A stretch of 64,000 nucleotides of DNA from Bufo bufo (taxonomy: Eukaryota > Chordata > Amphibia > Anura > Bufonidae), in NCBI RefSeq assembly GCF_905171765.1, contig NC_053390.1, positions 303,312,622 through 303,376,621 on the forward strand, given 5' to 3'. The position numbers and the translations under genes were made by a program. This document shows, in pieces, positions 54,470 to 64,000 of the stretch. How positions within the stretch are numbered: position 1 is the stretch's first letter; each line of letters begins with the position of its first letter. The notes below the pieces were generated by a model, which saw nothing but the letters and a program-made list of their open reading frames with translations, was not told the origin of the DNA and ran no database searches.

Positions 54470-55380
54470 TAATTACGCATGCGCGCTATCTATAATTATA
54501 GATTTCCTACTTACCGTGGCACTATTATATAATATTAACTTAGAGGTGGGCCGGTCCGGTGCGTCTCTGTTGCACGCTCACCTGTGCTTCACAAGGTGAG
54601 GACGGACAGATACATTACTTCACTGCGCTTGCGCTACCTATTAGACTCGGTCGATATAGGTTGTTCTGCGCGTGTGTTAGAATTTCTTCTCTCGGAGGCA
54701 TCATTTATACCACTGCGCATGTCGGAACATTCAACATCTATGTGTGTATCTTGCATGACTGCGCATGCCCGGGTACTTGTGTTTTCCTCCTTCTACCCAT
54801 CTTAAGATATTGAGGGACGGATAAAGTGCTTCACTGCGCATGCGCCAGATAATAGGCTCGGCCGGGATTATAAATTACAGATTTACCATGGTACTATTCT
54901 ATAATATTGGCTTATGGGTGGACCGGTCTGGTGCGTCTCTGCTGCGCGCCTATCTGCACATCATAACTAATGACGGGCAGATAAATTGTCTCACTGCGCT
55001 TGCACCAACTAATAGACTCTGTCGATATAGGTTGTTCTGCGCATGCGTTAGAACTTCATCTCTCGGAGGCATCATTTATACCATTGTGCATGTCAGGACA
55101 TTCAACATTTATGTGTGTGTCTTGCATGGCTGCGCATGCCCAGGTACTTATGTTTTCCTCTTACTACACATCTTAGGGTGATGAGGAACAGATAAATTGC
55201 CTCACTGCGCTTGCGCCAGATGATAAGCTCGGCCGATATAAATTCCTGCGCTTGCGTTAAAACTTATTCCCTAAGATGTATCAATCATATCATTACACAT
55301 GTCGGGACATTCAGCGTCTATGTATGTGTCTTGCTCTACTGCGCATGCCCAGGTACTTATATGCTGATCCAATATGATCC
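54470..55380. repeat. Tandem repeat of about 370 bp, 2.5 units
   Basis: Units at about 54470-54835, 54836-55195 and a partial one to about 55380. Each has ACAGATA, CACTGCGC, the TAGACTCGGTCGATATAGG block, TCTCGGAGGCATCATTTATACC, TGTGTGT and CTGCGCATGCCC. Several TGCGCATGCGC-type sites match the NRF1 motif (for example 54835-54846). Confidence 0.7.
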
Positions 55381-56045
55381 ACATAAGTATGAATACTTAT
55401 TAGTTGTTATTCAGGTACTTGATAGATATACGGTGTATAGTTCCTGCTCTGCTGCAGTTAATCTAGTGCAGAATGGGGCCGTATAGCCTATGCTGTTATT
55501 GCAGCTGCTACTCTAGGCAGACATTTAGGATGCGGTTGCACACAGCAACATTACAAATTCTATTTTTTGGGGTCCTGTTTCGTCGCCATAGCTACTATTC
55601 ATGACATGCCCGTAATCACCATGGTTTATCTTCTATCCTTTCCCTTTATAGACTCATCCTTCTACATTAATGGCCCTCTAAGTACCTAGTAATGACTCGT
55701 CTCCTCTTACATATCCGCCGGATTGCTCTCATCTTCCAACATCCACTGCACCTCCATCATGACCATCAGGAAAGTATACCTTTATTTGTTGTTTGTCATT
55801 TATTTTATTTTTATTTATTTTCTGTTATTCGTTGATATTAGTTGTTACTATACTAGGAGGGACTCCCAAGATGTGATATGATTAATATTATTGAAGGCCT
55901 GCACATATATCTCGTTGCTCATATTTGCAGGTTTCATATGCAAGGTTTATCGCCCTGTTTAAGTCTTCGGTATAGTTCCATTGGTGATTTTTCTCTGATT
56001 ATTTATTATTATGGTTCTAAAATTCTATTGGAATCTCTCTCAGAG
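55265..56045. repeat. Left inverted arm of the Penelope-like element
   Basis: Reverse complement of 57925-58760 with a few indels, including a 50-60 bp stretch near 58425-58485 not found on the left. Confidence 0.82.
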
Positions 56046-56176
56046 GAATGAGAACACGTGTGAGTGGGTCAAATGTAAATATAATAGAGTGCAATCCAGT
56101 GGGGGTAAACCCCAATTCAGTGACCCCATAATAATAGGGATCTCAACAGACAAGCAGTGGCCCACTGAAAGAGAGC

Positions 56177-57882
56177 ATGGCCAGTCTATTATCTAACCAA
56201 CCCACCACATCAGCTCTGTTGTCAGAAGCAAGTAAAGTGTTCTCAACACAAAACCTTCCAGTAAATGTGCTGGATATTAATTTTGCGTTCAAGGAGCTTA
56301 ATAAAACATATAAGCAGTATATTAGATCGATCTGGGAAGTAACCAGTTTAGAAACTTACCTGCAACAGAGTATCGTATACAGAGGCTTATGTGAAGGGAT
56401 CAGCGGCTATGTGGACCAGATGATATCCCCATTTGTATCTAGCTTATCCTCTTACCTTAAAGATACCAAGGACACTTTGACCAAACTCCAGGGTATTCAG
56501 GTCAGTAAGACCACTATGATAGCCAGCCTAGATGTAGAGGCGCTCTATACCAGCATAGGATATAACATGGGCCCTGAAGCAATTAAATACTATCTAAATA
56601 CAAAAGGCACACAGTATCATGAGCACAATCACTTTGTTTTATCACTATTACAATTTTTGTTGACACACAATTATTTTATGTTTGATGGAAGTTTTATTTA
56701 CAGATCACTGGGACAGCAATGGGAACGATTTGTGCACCCAGTTTTGCAAATTAATTTTTAGGATGGTGGGAGGAACGCACAGTTTTCACTGAGGAAAATC
56801 ACAAATACACTAATCACAGATTATATTGGGGTCGTTTCATTGACGACATTTTAATTTTATGGGATAGCACCAGCACATTATTTTTTGAGTTTGTTGGAGA
56901 ACTTAACAACAATTCACTAGGCCTCAAGTTCACTGCTGAAATAGACAAAAAGACCCTCAATTACTTGGACCTCACTATTGCCCTGGAATACGATGGAAGT
57001 GTCAAAACTATAATATATAGAAAGCCCACCTCTACCAATAGTCTACTCCATTGGAAAGTTACCACCCTACTAGCCTCAAAAAATGAATTCCAATTGGGCA
57101 ATACCTTAGGGCAAAAAGAAACTGCTCTACAGATGAAGGTTTTGAGGAAGAGTGTATGCTTTTATATAACAGATTCCTGTCTAGAGGGTACCCTAAAAAA
57201 ACATTACATTATGCATGTAATCGGGCCAAAAAAAGTAACAGAACCAGTCTACTTCTCAATAGTAAAAAGTAGAAAAAGTGGTGAGATGTATAGGCAATTT
57301 TGATGGGCAACACGAACAAATACGGAATATATTAGGGCGACACTGGCATATACTACTCTCTGATGAAGAATTGAAAGAGATCATTACCTCCAAACCAACC
57401 ATTACATATAGGAGAGGGCAGAATATAAAAGAAAAACTAGTGCACAGTCACTTTGTTCAAGGTACGAGATGTGATAAACCTACCTGGCTCCATACAGTGG
57501 GATCATATCCTGCGGTGACTGTAGTTTCTGTGGAAAAATGGTCCCAAAAAAAGAGTTTATCAATCCAATTGACAATAAAAAATACAAAATTAAGGAATAT
57601 ATAAACTGTAAATCTATGGGAGTAGTATATGCCATACAATGTCCCTGTCCCAAAATTTATGTGGGTAAAACCACACAAGAGCTCAGGAGACGGATCTCTA
57701 TACATCTCAGCACTATAAACACCATTAGTGATACACCCCTTTCCAGACATGTGCAAAATAAACACAACGGGAATACCCAACACCTAAAAGTTTGGGGCAT
57801 TCAAAAATTAAAGTTAGGCCCTAGAATGGGCAATCTAGATAAGAGACTACAGCAAGAGGAAGCTTGTGGATATACCGCCTAG
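56177..57882 (+). pseudogene. Penelope reverse transcriptase and GIY-YIG endonuclease, broken
   Basis: The RT part (56177-57300) shows IASLDVEALYTSI (first catalytic Asp), LLQFLLTHNYF, RFIDDILILW (catalytic pair) and YLDLTI. The next part has RNILGRHWHILLSDEEL and ITYRRGQNIKEKLVHS. The endonuclease (57538-57882) has GVVYAIQC, KIYVGKTTQELRRRI and HNGNTQHLKVWGIQ. Breaks: a missing base near 56710 and a TAA at about 56758, a frameshift near 57300, and another near 57530. The order RT then GIY-YIG is diagnostic of Penelope-like elements. Confidence 0.85.
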
Positions 57883-57924
57883 GCAGCCTAGCTCTGCATG
57901 GCCTGAATGAAGGCTTTACATATG

Positions 57925-58760
57925 CCTCATTCCTCGGAGAGAGATTCCAATAGAATTTTAGAACCATAATAATAAATAATCAGAGAAAAATCACCAATGG
58001 AACTATACCGAAGACAAACAGGGCGATAAACCTTGCATATGAAACCTGCAAATATGAGCAACGAGATATATGTGCAGGCCTTCTATAATATTAATCATAT
58101 CACATCTTGGGAGCCCCTCCTAGTATAGTAACAACTAATATCAATAAATAACAGAAAATAAATAAAATAAAATAAATGACAAACAACAAATAAAGGTATA
58201 CTTACCTGATGGTCATGATGGAGGTGCAGTGGATGTTGGAAATGAGAGCAATCCGGCGGATATGTAACAGGAGACGAGTCATGCCTAGGTACTTAGAGGG
58301 CCATTAATGTAGAAGGATGAGTCTATAAAGGGAAAGGATAGAAGATAAACCATGGTGATTACGGGCATGTCATGAATAGTAGCTATGGCGACGAAACAGG
58401 ACCCCAAAAAATTGAATTTGTAATGTTTACAATTGTAAATTTGGTCTAGACGATTTAGTCAAGTATTTAGGGCCCTGTTGTGCGCAACCGCATCCTAGAT
58501 GTCTGCCTAGAGTAGCAGCTGCAATAACAGCATAGGCTATACGGCCCCATTCTGCCCTAGATTAACTGCAGCAGAGCAGGAACTATACACCGTATATCTA
58601 TCAAGTACCTGAATAACAACTAATAAGTATTCCTACTTATGTGGATCATATTGGATCAGCATATAAGTACCTGGGCATGCGCAGTAGAGCAAGACACATA
58701 CATAGACGCTGAAGGTCCCGACATGTGTAATGATATGATTGATACATCTTAGGGAATAAT
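57925..58760. repeat. Right inverted arm, cut by an L1 insertion
   Basis: Reverse complement of 55265-56045. It ends at TAGGGAATAA, where the T-run (A-tail of the L1) begins. Confidence 0.82.
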
Positions 58761-61700
58761 TTTTTTTTTTTTTTCCAAAATTGTTTTATTTGTTTCACCA
58801 TTTCAAAAAAAAATATAAGACTTTGGTTACAAATTCAATACAGAGGTGATACATCATTTTATCATTTCCATATAAAAATGAAAAATACCCCATCCCCCAA
58901 CCCCCCCCCACCCAACTAAGTCACTTCTGCAAAGACTGTCTCTTTTAGTTTACTAATCTATTTTCTGTTAGCTAATCCAAATTTGTCTAGTACCTCCTGT
59001 CGTATGTCCTCTTAGATTTTTACCTGACTCCCTCACCTCTCCTCCTACCAGTCAAATGGCTAGTTTCCCCAAAGTGCCCTTGAGGGCTTCTAACTATACC
59101 ATTCTGTGTATCTGAATGATTGCATAATGTTTTTAATTTCTTCCTGTGCAAAGCTGTTGGCAATAAACGTTTTCCACTTTTAAAAAAATTTAGTTTTTTT
59201 ATCTTTATTTGATTCAGTGTCTAATTTGTCCAGATACATAAAGTGAACCATCTGTGCCTTCACCTCATGAAGCCCAGGTACCTCTGCTTTCAACCACCGC
59301 TGTAGTAGACATCGCAGTGAAATCACTAGTGCTGCATCCACTATTAATGGGGGAGAATACTGAGATTCTTCAAAATCATGAAAGAGCATAGCCTCGGGAG
59401 CTAGTCTCATGTCATATTTCCAGATTTCCCCAATCCAATTTCTGACCTGATCCCAAAATATCTGCACCTGTGGGCATAGCCATATACAATGTGTCAAATC
59501 TGCCTCTATCTAAAGCACATTTCGGGCAGGCAGTAAGAAAAGCCGTATTCTCAGATTTCCTGGGAAAGGTGAAAGCATAGATGGCTGAGTGAATTAAACG
59601 TAAATGCAACTCTCGCCATACCTCACAGGGAACAGCCCTGCACACCCTAAGCCACCCCTGTAGGATTTTTTCAGGTATTACTGATATATTCAGTGTCTTC
59701 TCCCATTTTTTGAAGAGAACCTGAGCCGAGGCTTTATTACCTGATTCACGTAACACCCTATAAATGTGCGATATAGAAAGCCTGGCTTTATCAGCTCTAA
59801 AGAGAAGATCAAGGAATTCTGCACACTCACCGTGACATCCCTCAACCTTTCCCTACAAAAAAGATATACTTGCTGAAAGGGGAGCATGTGGATTCGTCCA
59901 GGTTATATTTTTGACATAATTCCGGAAAGGTAAGGTATCTTTTTTCCGCTATGTGGAGAAGGTCAAGCAAGTTTTTATACCCTTAACCTCCATGCCCGAA
60001 ACATCTTATTCGAGACCCCTTGTGGAATTCAGGGTGTTGCCAGAGCCCATTACCCTGGAGGCTAAAAAAGGTTTCTTAGCTAGTTTGCGTGCCTCCTTCC
60101 AAGCTATCATCGTATCACGTATTATAAGCGAATGTTTCAGGGGTGGTGGCAAGGCCTGTCTCCTAGTGTGAAGTAAGTTTGTTAGTGGCCAGGGGTGGGC
60201 CAACTGTGACTCCAAATCAAAGTTGGAGAAATGGCCAGTCTCGTGTATCCAATCTAAACCATGCCTAAGAAGACATGCCAAATTATAAAGTCTAACATTT
60301 GGTACATTCAGACCACCCAACTCCCTTGGCAACATTAATTTTGCCAAGGCGATGCGAGGCTTCCTACCTGACCACAGAAATTTAATAAATACTGATTGTA
60401 GGTCATTGACATCGGAGTGCTTCAAAAGTAATGGAACTGTTTGTAGGGGGTATAGTAGTCTGGGGAAACATACCATTTTCAGTAAATGACTCCTGCCTGA
60501 CAGGGACAAGGAGATTCTGCCATCTACCAAGGTCGCTTTTAATTTTTCTAAACAAGGGGAGGTAATTTAGATTATAAAGGGATGAAGGAGACTTTCCTAT
60601 ATTTTTCCCAAGTAGGTGATCTGGGAATCACTAATCCTAATACCCTCACACGTATCAGGAAGTATTCTTTTGGTCTTTAGTGGCTTGAGCGGCATCAGAA
60701 CACATTTATCTCGATTTATTTTAAAACCTGATACTGGTCCAAAAGAATCTAGAGGCTCAGAACTTTCTCCATGTCTTCCAAGGGGTCGGCCATAAACAGC
60801 AAAACATCGTCTGCAAAAAGAGACGTATATATTTCTCTCTTACCCACTTTAATTCCTCTAAAAACGTCTCCCCCTTCCAACATACGAGCCAGCGGTTCTA
60901 ATGTTAGGTTAAACAATAGCGGGGAGAGCGGGCAACCCTGACGTGTTCCCTCTACATAATGGGAAGAAGAAGATAGAAAACCTGGAATTGCTATCCTCGC
61001 CTTAGGAGATGTATAAAGTGCCGAAATGAATGTACGAACTGGGCCACTGAAACCCATTCGATTTAAGATCTCATCTAACCAATCCCACCTGACGTTGTCA
61101 AAAGCCTTCTCCGCGTCTATCGCAAAAAGCGACGGACGCGGAGAAGGACAAGTGTTCCACTGAACTGCATCCAACACCGCCAATACTTTTCTAATATTGG
61201 TGACAGCAGCTCTACCCTTGACAAACCCAGATTGAGAAGGAGACACCAAACCCGGCATAAAAGAAGAGAGTCTGTCCGCCATAATCTTCGCCACTAGTTT
61301 AAGGTCCACGTTAATTAAAGATATTGGGCGATATGAAGAAGGTTCAAGACATCCTTCCCTGGCTTGGGGATTAATTTGATATATGCTAGATTATCTGCCG
61401 ATGACAACGGAGAACCCGTCAGTATTCCATTGTATACCGCCGCTAGTGGATTTTTAAGTTCGTCTCCCAACATCCTAAAAAATTCTCCCGTGTATCCATC
61501 AGGACCCGGAGCCTTATGTAAATGTAGACCTTTAATGGCTGCACAGACCTCATCTTCAGATATTGGGAGTTCAGTGTGTCCAGCTGATTGCTGTAAGAGT
61601 AGGCAGCTTCATACACCTGGAGAGAAAGGATGACAATGGGGCCTTGGGACCCGGATCCCTATACAGATCTTTCTAGTAAGGTTTATTATGTATAACACCC

Positions 61701-62041
61701 CCAGCATCAGCTATTTTTAAATGTGGGTCTGACGCCTAGAGTTTTTAATGAGGTTAGCCAACATTTTCCCAGACTTATTTCCTCCCCTAAAATACCTATT
61801 TTCTAAATTGGACATATGCATTTAATTTTTCTTTCATACCATAGCTCGTATTCCTTTTAGTCAGGTGTCAAGTCTCCTTATTTTGTGAAGTCATGTTTGT
61901 TTGGTATGTTGTATAAGCATTTAGCAGGGAGGAGCCAAGCTCCTGGAGTCGGTCTGAATTTTTTTTATTTAGCCCCCTTATATAAGCTATTATCCTACCC
62001 CTAAGAACAGCCTTAGCTGTGTCCCAGAATAACGATGGATT
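58761..62041 (-). mobile_element. L1-like LINE, second copy, 5' part missing
   Basis: On the minus strand ORF2 remnants run from the gap edge to 59180, followed by a 3' UTR and a 16-base A-tail at the PLE junction (58761-58776). It differs from the LINE at 20.8 kb in sequence. The 5' half is missing, or lies in the gap. Confidence 0.78.
59180..62041 (-). pseudogene. LINE ORF2 fragments
   Basis: 62041-61868 holds the endonuclease-RT linker (SLFWDTAKAVLRGRIIAYIR). The RT shows KVLAVLDAVQ, LFAIDAEKAFDNVRWDW (first Asp), GTRQGCPLSPLLF and SLFADDVLLFM (61309-60749). Then come FPRLLYPLQTVPLLL and ELGGLNVPNVRLYN (60530-60006), and the C-terminal part ending HCIWLCPQVQIFWDQV (59756-59180). Many frameshifts and stops separate them. 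Confidence 0.82.
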
Positions 62042-62141
62042 NNNNNNNNNNNNNNNNNNNNNNNNNNNNNNNNNNNNNNNNNNNNNNNNNNNNNNNNNNN
62101 NNNNNNNNNNNNNNNNNNNNNNNNNNNNNNNNNNNNNNNNN
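62042..62141. other. Assembly gap (100 N)
   Basis: Exactly 100 N, between an L1 fragment and a hAT coding start. Any 5' hAT terminus is hidden. Confidence 0.95.
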
Positions 62142-64000
62142 GAAGACGATGCAGGGGACGATGAGGTCCTAGACCCCACATGGAATGAAGGTCGTGCCAC
62201 TGACTTTCAGAATTCGGAGGAAGAGGCAGTGGTGAAACCGAGCCAACAGCGTAGCAAAAGAGGGAGCAGTGGGCAAAAGCAGAACACCCGCCGCCAAGAG
62301 AGTCCGTCTGCTATTGGCCACCGCCATCTGGGACCCAGCACCCCAAAGGCAGCTTCAAGGAGTTCCCTGGCGTGGCAGTTCTTCAAACAATGTGCTGACG
62401 ACAAGACTCGAGTGGTTTGCACGCTGTGCCATCAGAGCCTGAAGCGAGGCATTAACGTTCTGAACCTTAGCACAACCTGCATGACCAGGCACCTGCATGC
62501 AAAGCATGAACTGCAGTGGAGTAAACACCTTAAAAACAAGGAACTCACTCAGGCTCCCCCTGCTACCTCTTCTGCTGCTGCCGCCTCTGCCTCTTCCTCC
62601 GCCTCTGGAGGAACGTTGCCACCTGCCGCCCAGCAAACAGAGGATGTACCACCAACACCATCACCACCTCCGTCACCAAGCATCTCAACCATGTCACACG
62701 GCAGCGTTCAGCTCTCCATCTCACAAACATTTGAAAGAAAGTGTAAATTCCCACCTAGCCACCCTCGATCCCTGGCCCTGAATGCCAGCATTTCTAAACT
62801 ACTGGCCTATGAAATGCTGTCATTCAGGCTGGTGGACACAGACAGCTTCAAACAGCTCATGTCGCTTGCTGTCCCACAGTATGTTGTTCCCAGCCGCCAC
62901 TACTTCTCCAAGAGAGCCGTGCCTTCCCTGCACAACCAAGTATCCGATAAAATCAAAGTGTGCACTGCGCAACGCCATCTGTGGCAAGGTCCACCTAACC
63001 ACAGATACGTGGACCAGTAAGCACAGCCAGGGACGCTATATCTCCCTAACTGCACACTGGGTAAATGTAGTGGCGGCTGGGCCCCAGGCGAAGAGCTGTT
63101 TGGCGCACGTCCTTCCGCCGCCAAGGATCGCAGGGCAACATTCTTTGCCTCCTGTTGCCTCCTCCTCCTCCTACTCTGCTTCCTCCTTCTCTTCTTCCAC
63201 CTGCTCATCCAGTCAGCCACACACCTTCACCACCAACTTCAGCACAGCCCGGGGTAAACGTCAGCAGGCCATTCTGAAACTCATATGTTTGGGGGACAGG
63301 CCCCACACCGCACAGGAGTTGTGGCGGGGTATAGAACAACAGACCGACGAGTGGTTGCTGACGGTGAGCCTCAAGCCTGGCCTGGTGGTGTGCGATAATG
63401 AGCGAAATCTCGTTGCAGCTCTGGGACTAGCCGGTTTGATGCACATCCCTTGCCTGGCGCATGTGCTGAATTTGGTGGTGCAGAAGTTCATTCACAACTA
63501 CCCCGACATGTCAGAGCTGCTGCATAAAGTGCGGGCCGTCTGTGCGCGCTTTCGGCGTTCACATCCTGCCGCTGCTCGCCTGTCTGCGCTACAGCGTAAC
63601 TTCGACCTTCCCGCTCACCGCCTCATATGCGACGTGCCCACCAGGTGGAACTCCACCTTGCACATGCTGGACAGACTGTGCGAGCAGCAGCAGGCCATAG
63701 TGGAGTTTCAGCTGCAGCACGCACGGGTCAGTCGCACTGTGGAACAGCACCACTTCACCACCAATGACTGGGCCTCCATGCGAGACCTGTGTGCCCTATT
63801 GCGCTGTTTCGAGTACTCCACCAACATACCCAGTGGCGATGACGCCGTTATCAGCGTTACAATACCACTTCTATGTCTCCTTGAGAAAACACTTAGGGCG
63901 ATGATGGAAGAGGAGGTGGCCCAGGAGGAGGAGGAGGAGGAAGAGGGGTCATTTTTAGCACTTTCAGGCCAGTCTCTTCGAAGTGACTCAGAGGGAGGTT
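62142..64000 (+). pseudogene. BED-finger hAT transposase, copy 2, partial
   Basis: The first frame runs to 63020: an acidic start (DDEVLDPTWNE), a BED finger (SLAWQFF, CTLC, HLHAKH), a Ser/Pro linker, and FRLVDTDSFKQL. An extra A near 62957 (six-base TCAAAG where copy 1 has TCAAG) shifts the frame; the rest is readable in other frames to the window end (LAHVLNLVVQKF, CDVPTRWNST, LRCFEYSTN, acidic tract). It has the segment missing from copy 1 and no stop at 63400. The C-terminus lies beyond the window. Confidence 0.83.

Larger units (their letters stand above)
53680..58760 (+). mobile_element. Penelope-like element with large inverted arms
   Basis: The coding part (56177-57882) is flanked by inverted arms at 55265-56045 and 57925-58760. 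The right arm stops at the L1 poly-A site, so it was cut by that insertion. The left side goes on into a tandem-repeat region (54470-55380) and a hammerhead-like site (54151-54177). The first bases (53680-53715) match 56050-56085 in reverse complement. Confidence 0.72.

Noticed and set aside
1..64000. Bacterial-type operons, tRNA or rRNA genes
   Set aside because: None seen; gene structure, introns and repeats are vertebrate.

Overview
This window is vertebrate nuclear DNA, almost certainly from an anuran amphibian. It is a transposon-dense part of an immunoglobulin heavy-chain variable (IGHV) cluster. The only host genes I can support are four V segments. Each has a 46-bp leader exon, a 90-96 bp intron, a V exon ending in a Tyr-Tyr-Cys-Ala-Arg motif, and a 3' recombination signal. 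They lie at 1.36-1.80 kb (minus strand), 30.67-31.12 kb (plus), 34.60-39.51 kb (plus, split by a retrotransposon) and 46.33-46.78 kb (plus). The first and last are near-identical inverted copies that also share their flanks. No D, J or constant exons are visible.

Mobile elements in order: a nested pair of hAT-type elements (2.2-5.26 kb); a minus-strand Ngaro-type tyrosine-recombinase retrotransposon with gag, RT-RNase H, recombinase and an intact SGNH-hydrolase ORF (5.25-9.72 kb); a broken BED-finger hAT transposon with a 92-bp minisatellite (10.0-14.7 kb); a Tc1 element (14.97-16.54 kb); small hAT, TTAA and TTA-type elements (18.8-20.7 kb); an almost full-length minus-strand L1-like LINE (20.8-26.8 kb); a Tc1 element carrying nested insertions (27.2-30.5 kb); a second Tc1 (31.45-33.08 kb); an LTR element with a cold-shock-domain ORF inside the third V segment (34.75-39.21 kb); a third Tc1 (43.6-45.2 kb); several TTA-flanked MITEs; a second coding hAT split by a solo LTR (47.4-50.6 kb); two Penelope-like elements (51.8-53.7 and 53.7-58.8 kb); a second L1 (58.8-62.0 kb); and a second copy of the BED hAT running off the window end (62.1-64.0 kb). 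Assembly gaps lie at 9824-10023, 41767-41966 and 62042-62141.

The most interesting object is the 4.46-kb LTR element at 34.75-39.21 kb. Its single long ORF contains a cold-shock-like RNA-binding domain and a PPxY motif, and it has no recognisable protease, RT, RNase H or integrase. It sits in a V exon with a 4-bp target duplication. A related solo LTR, also with a 4-bp duplication, splits the hAT at 48.3-49.4 kb. Almost every transposon ORF carries stops or frameshifts. The cold-shock ORF and the Ngaro hydrolase ORF are the clear exceptions.
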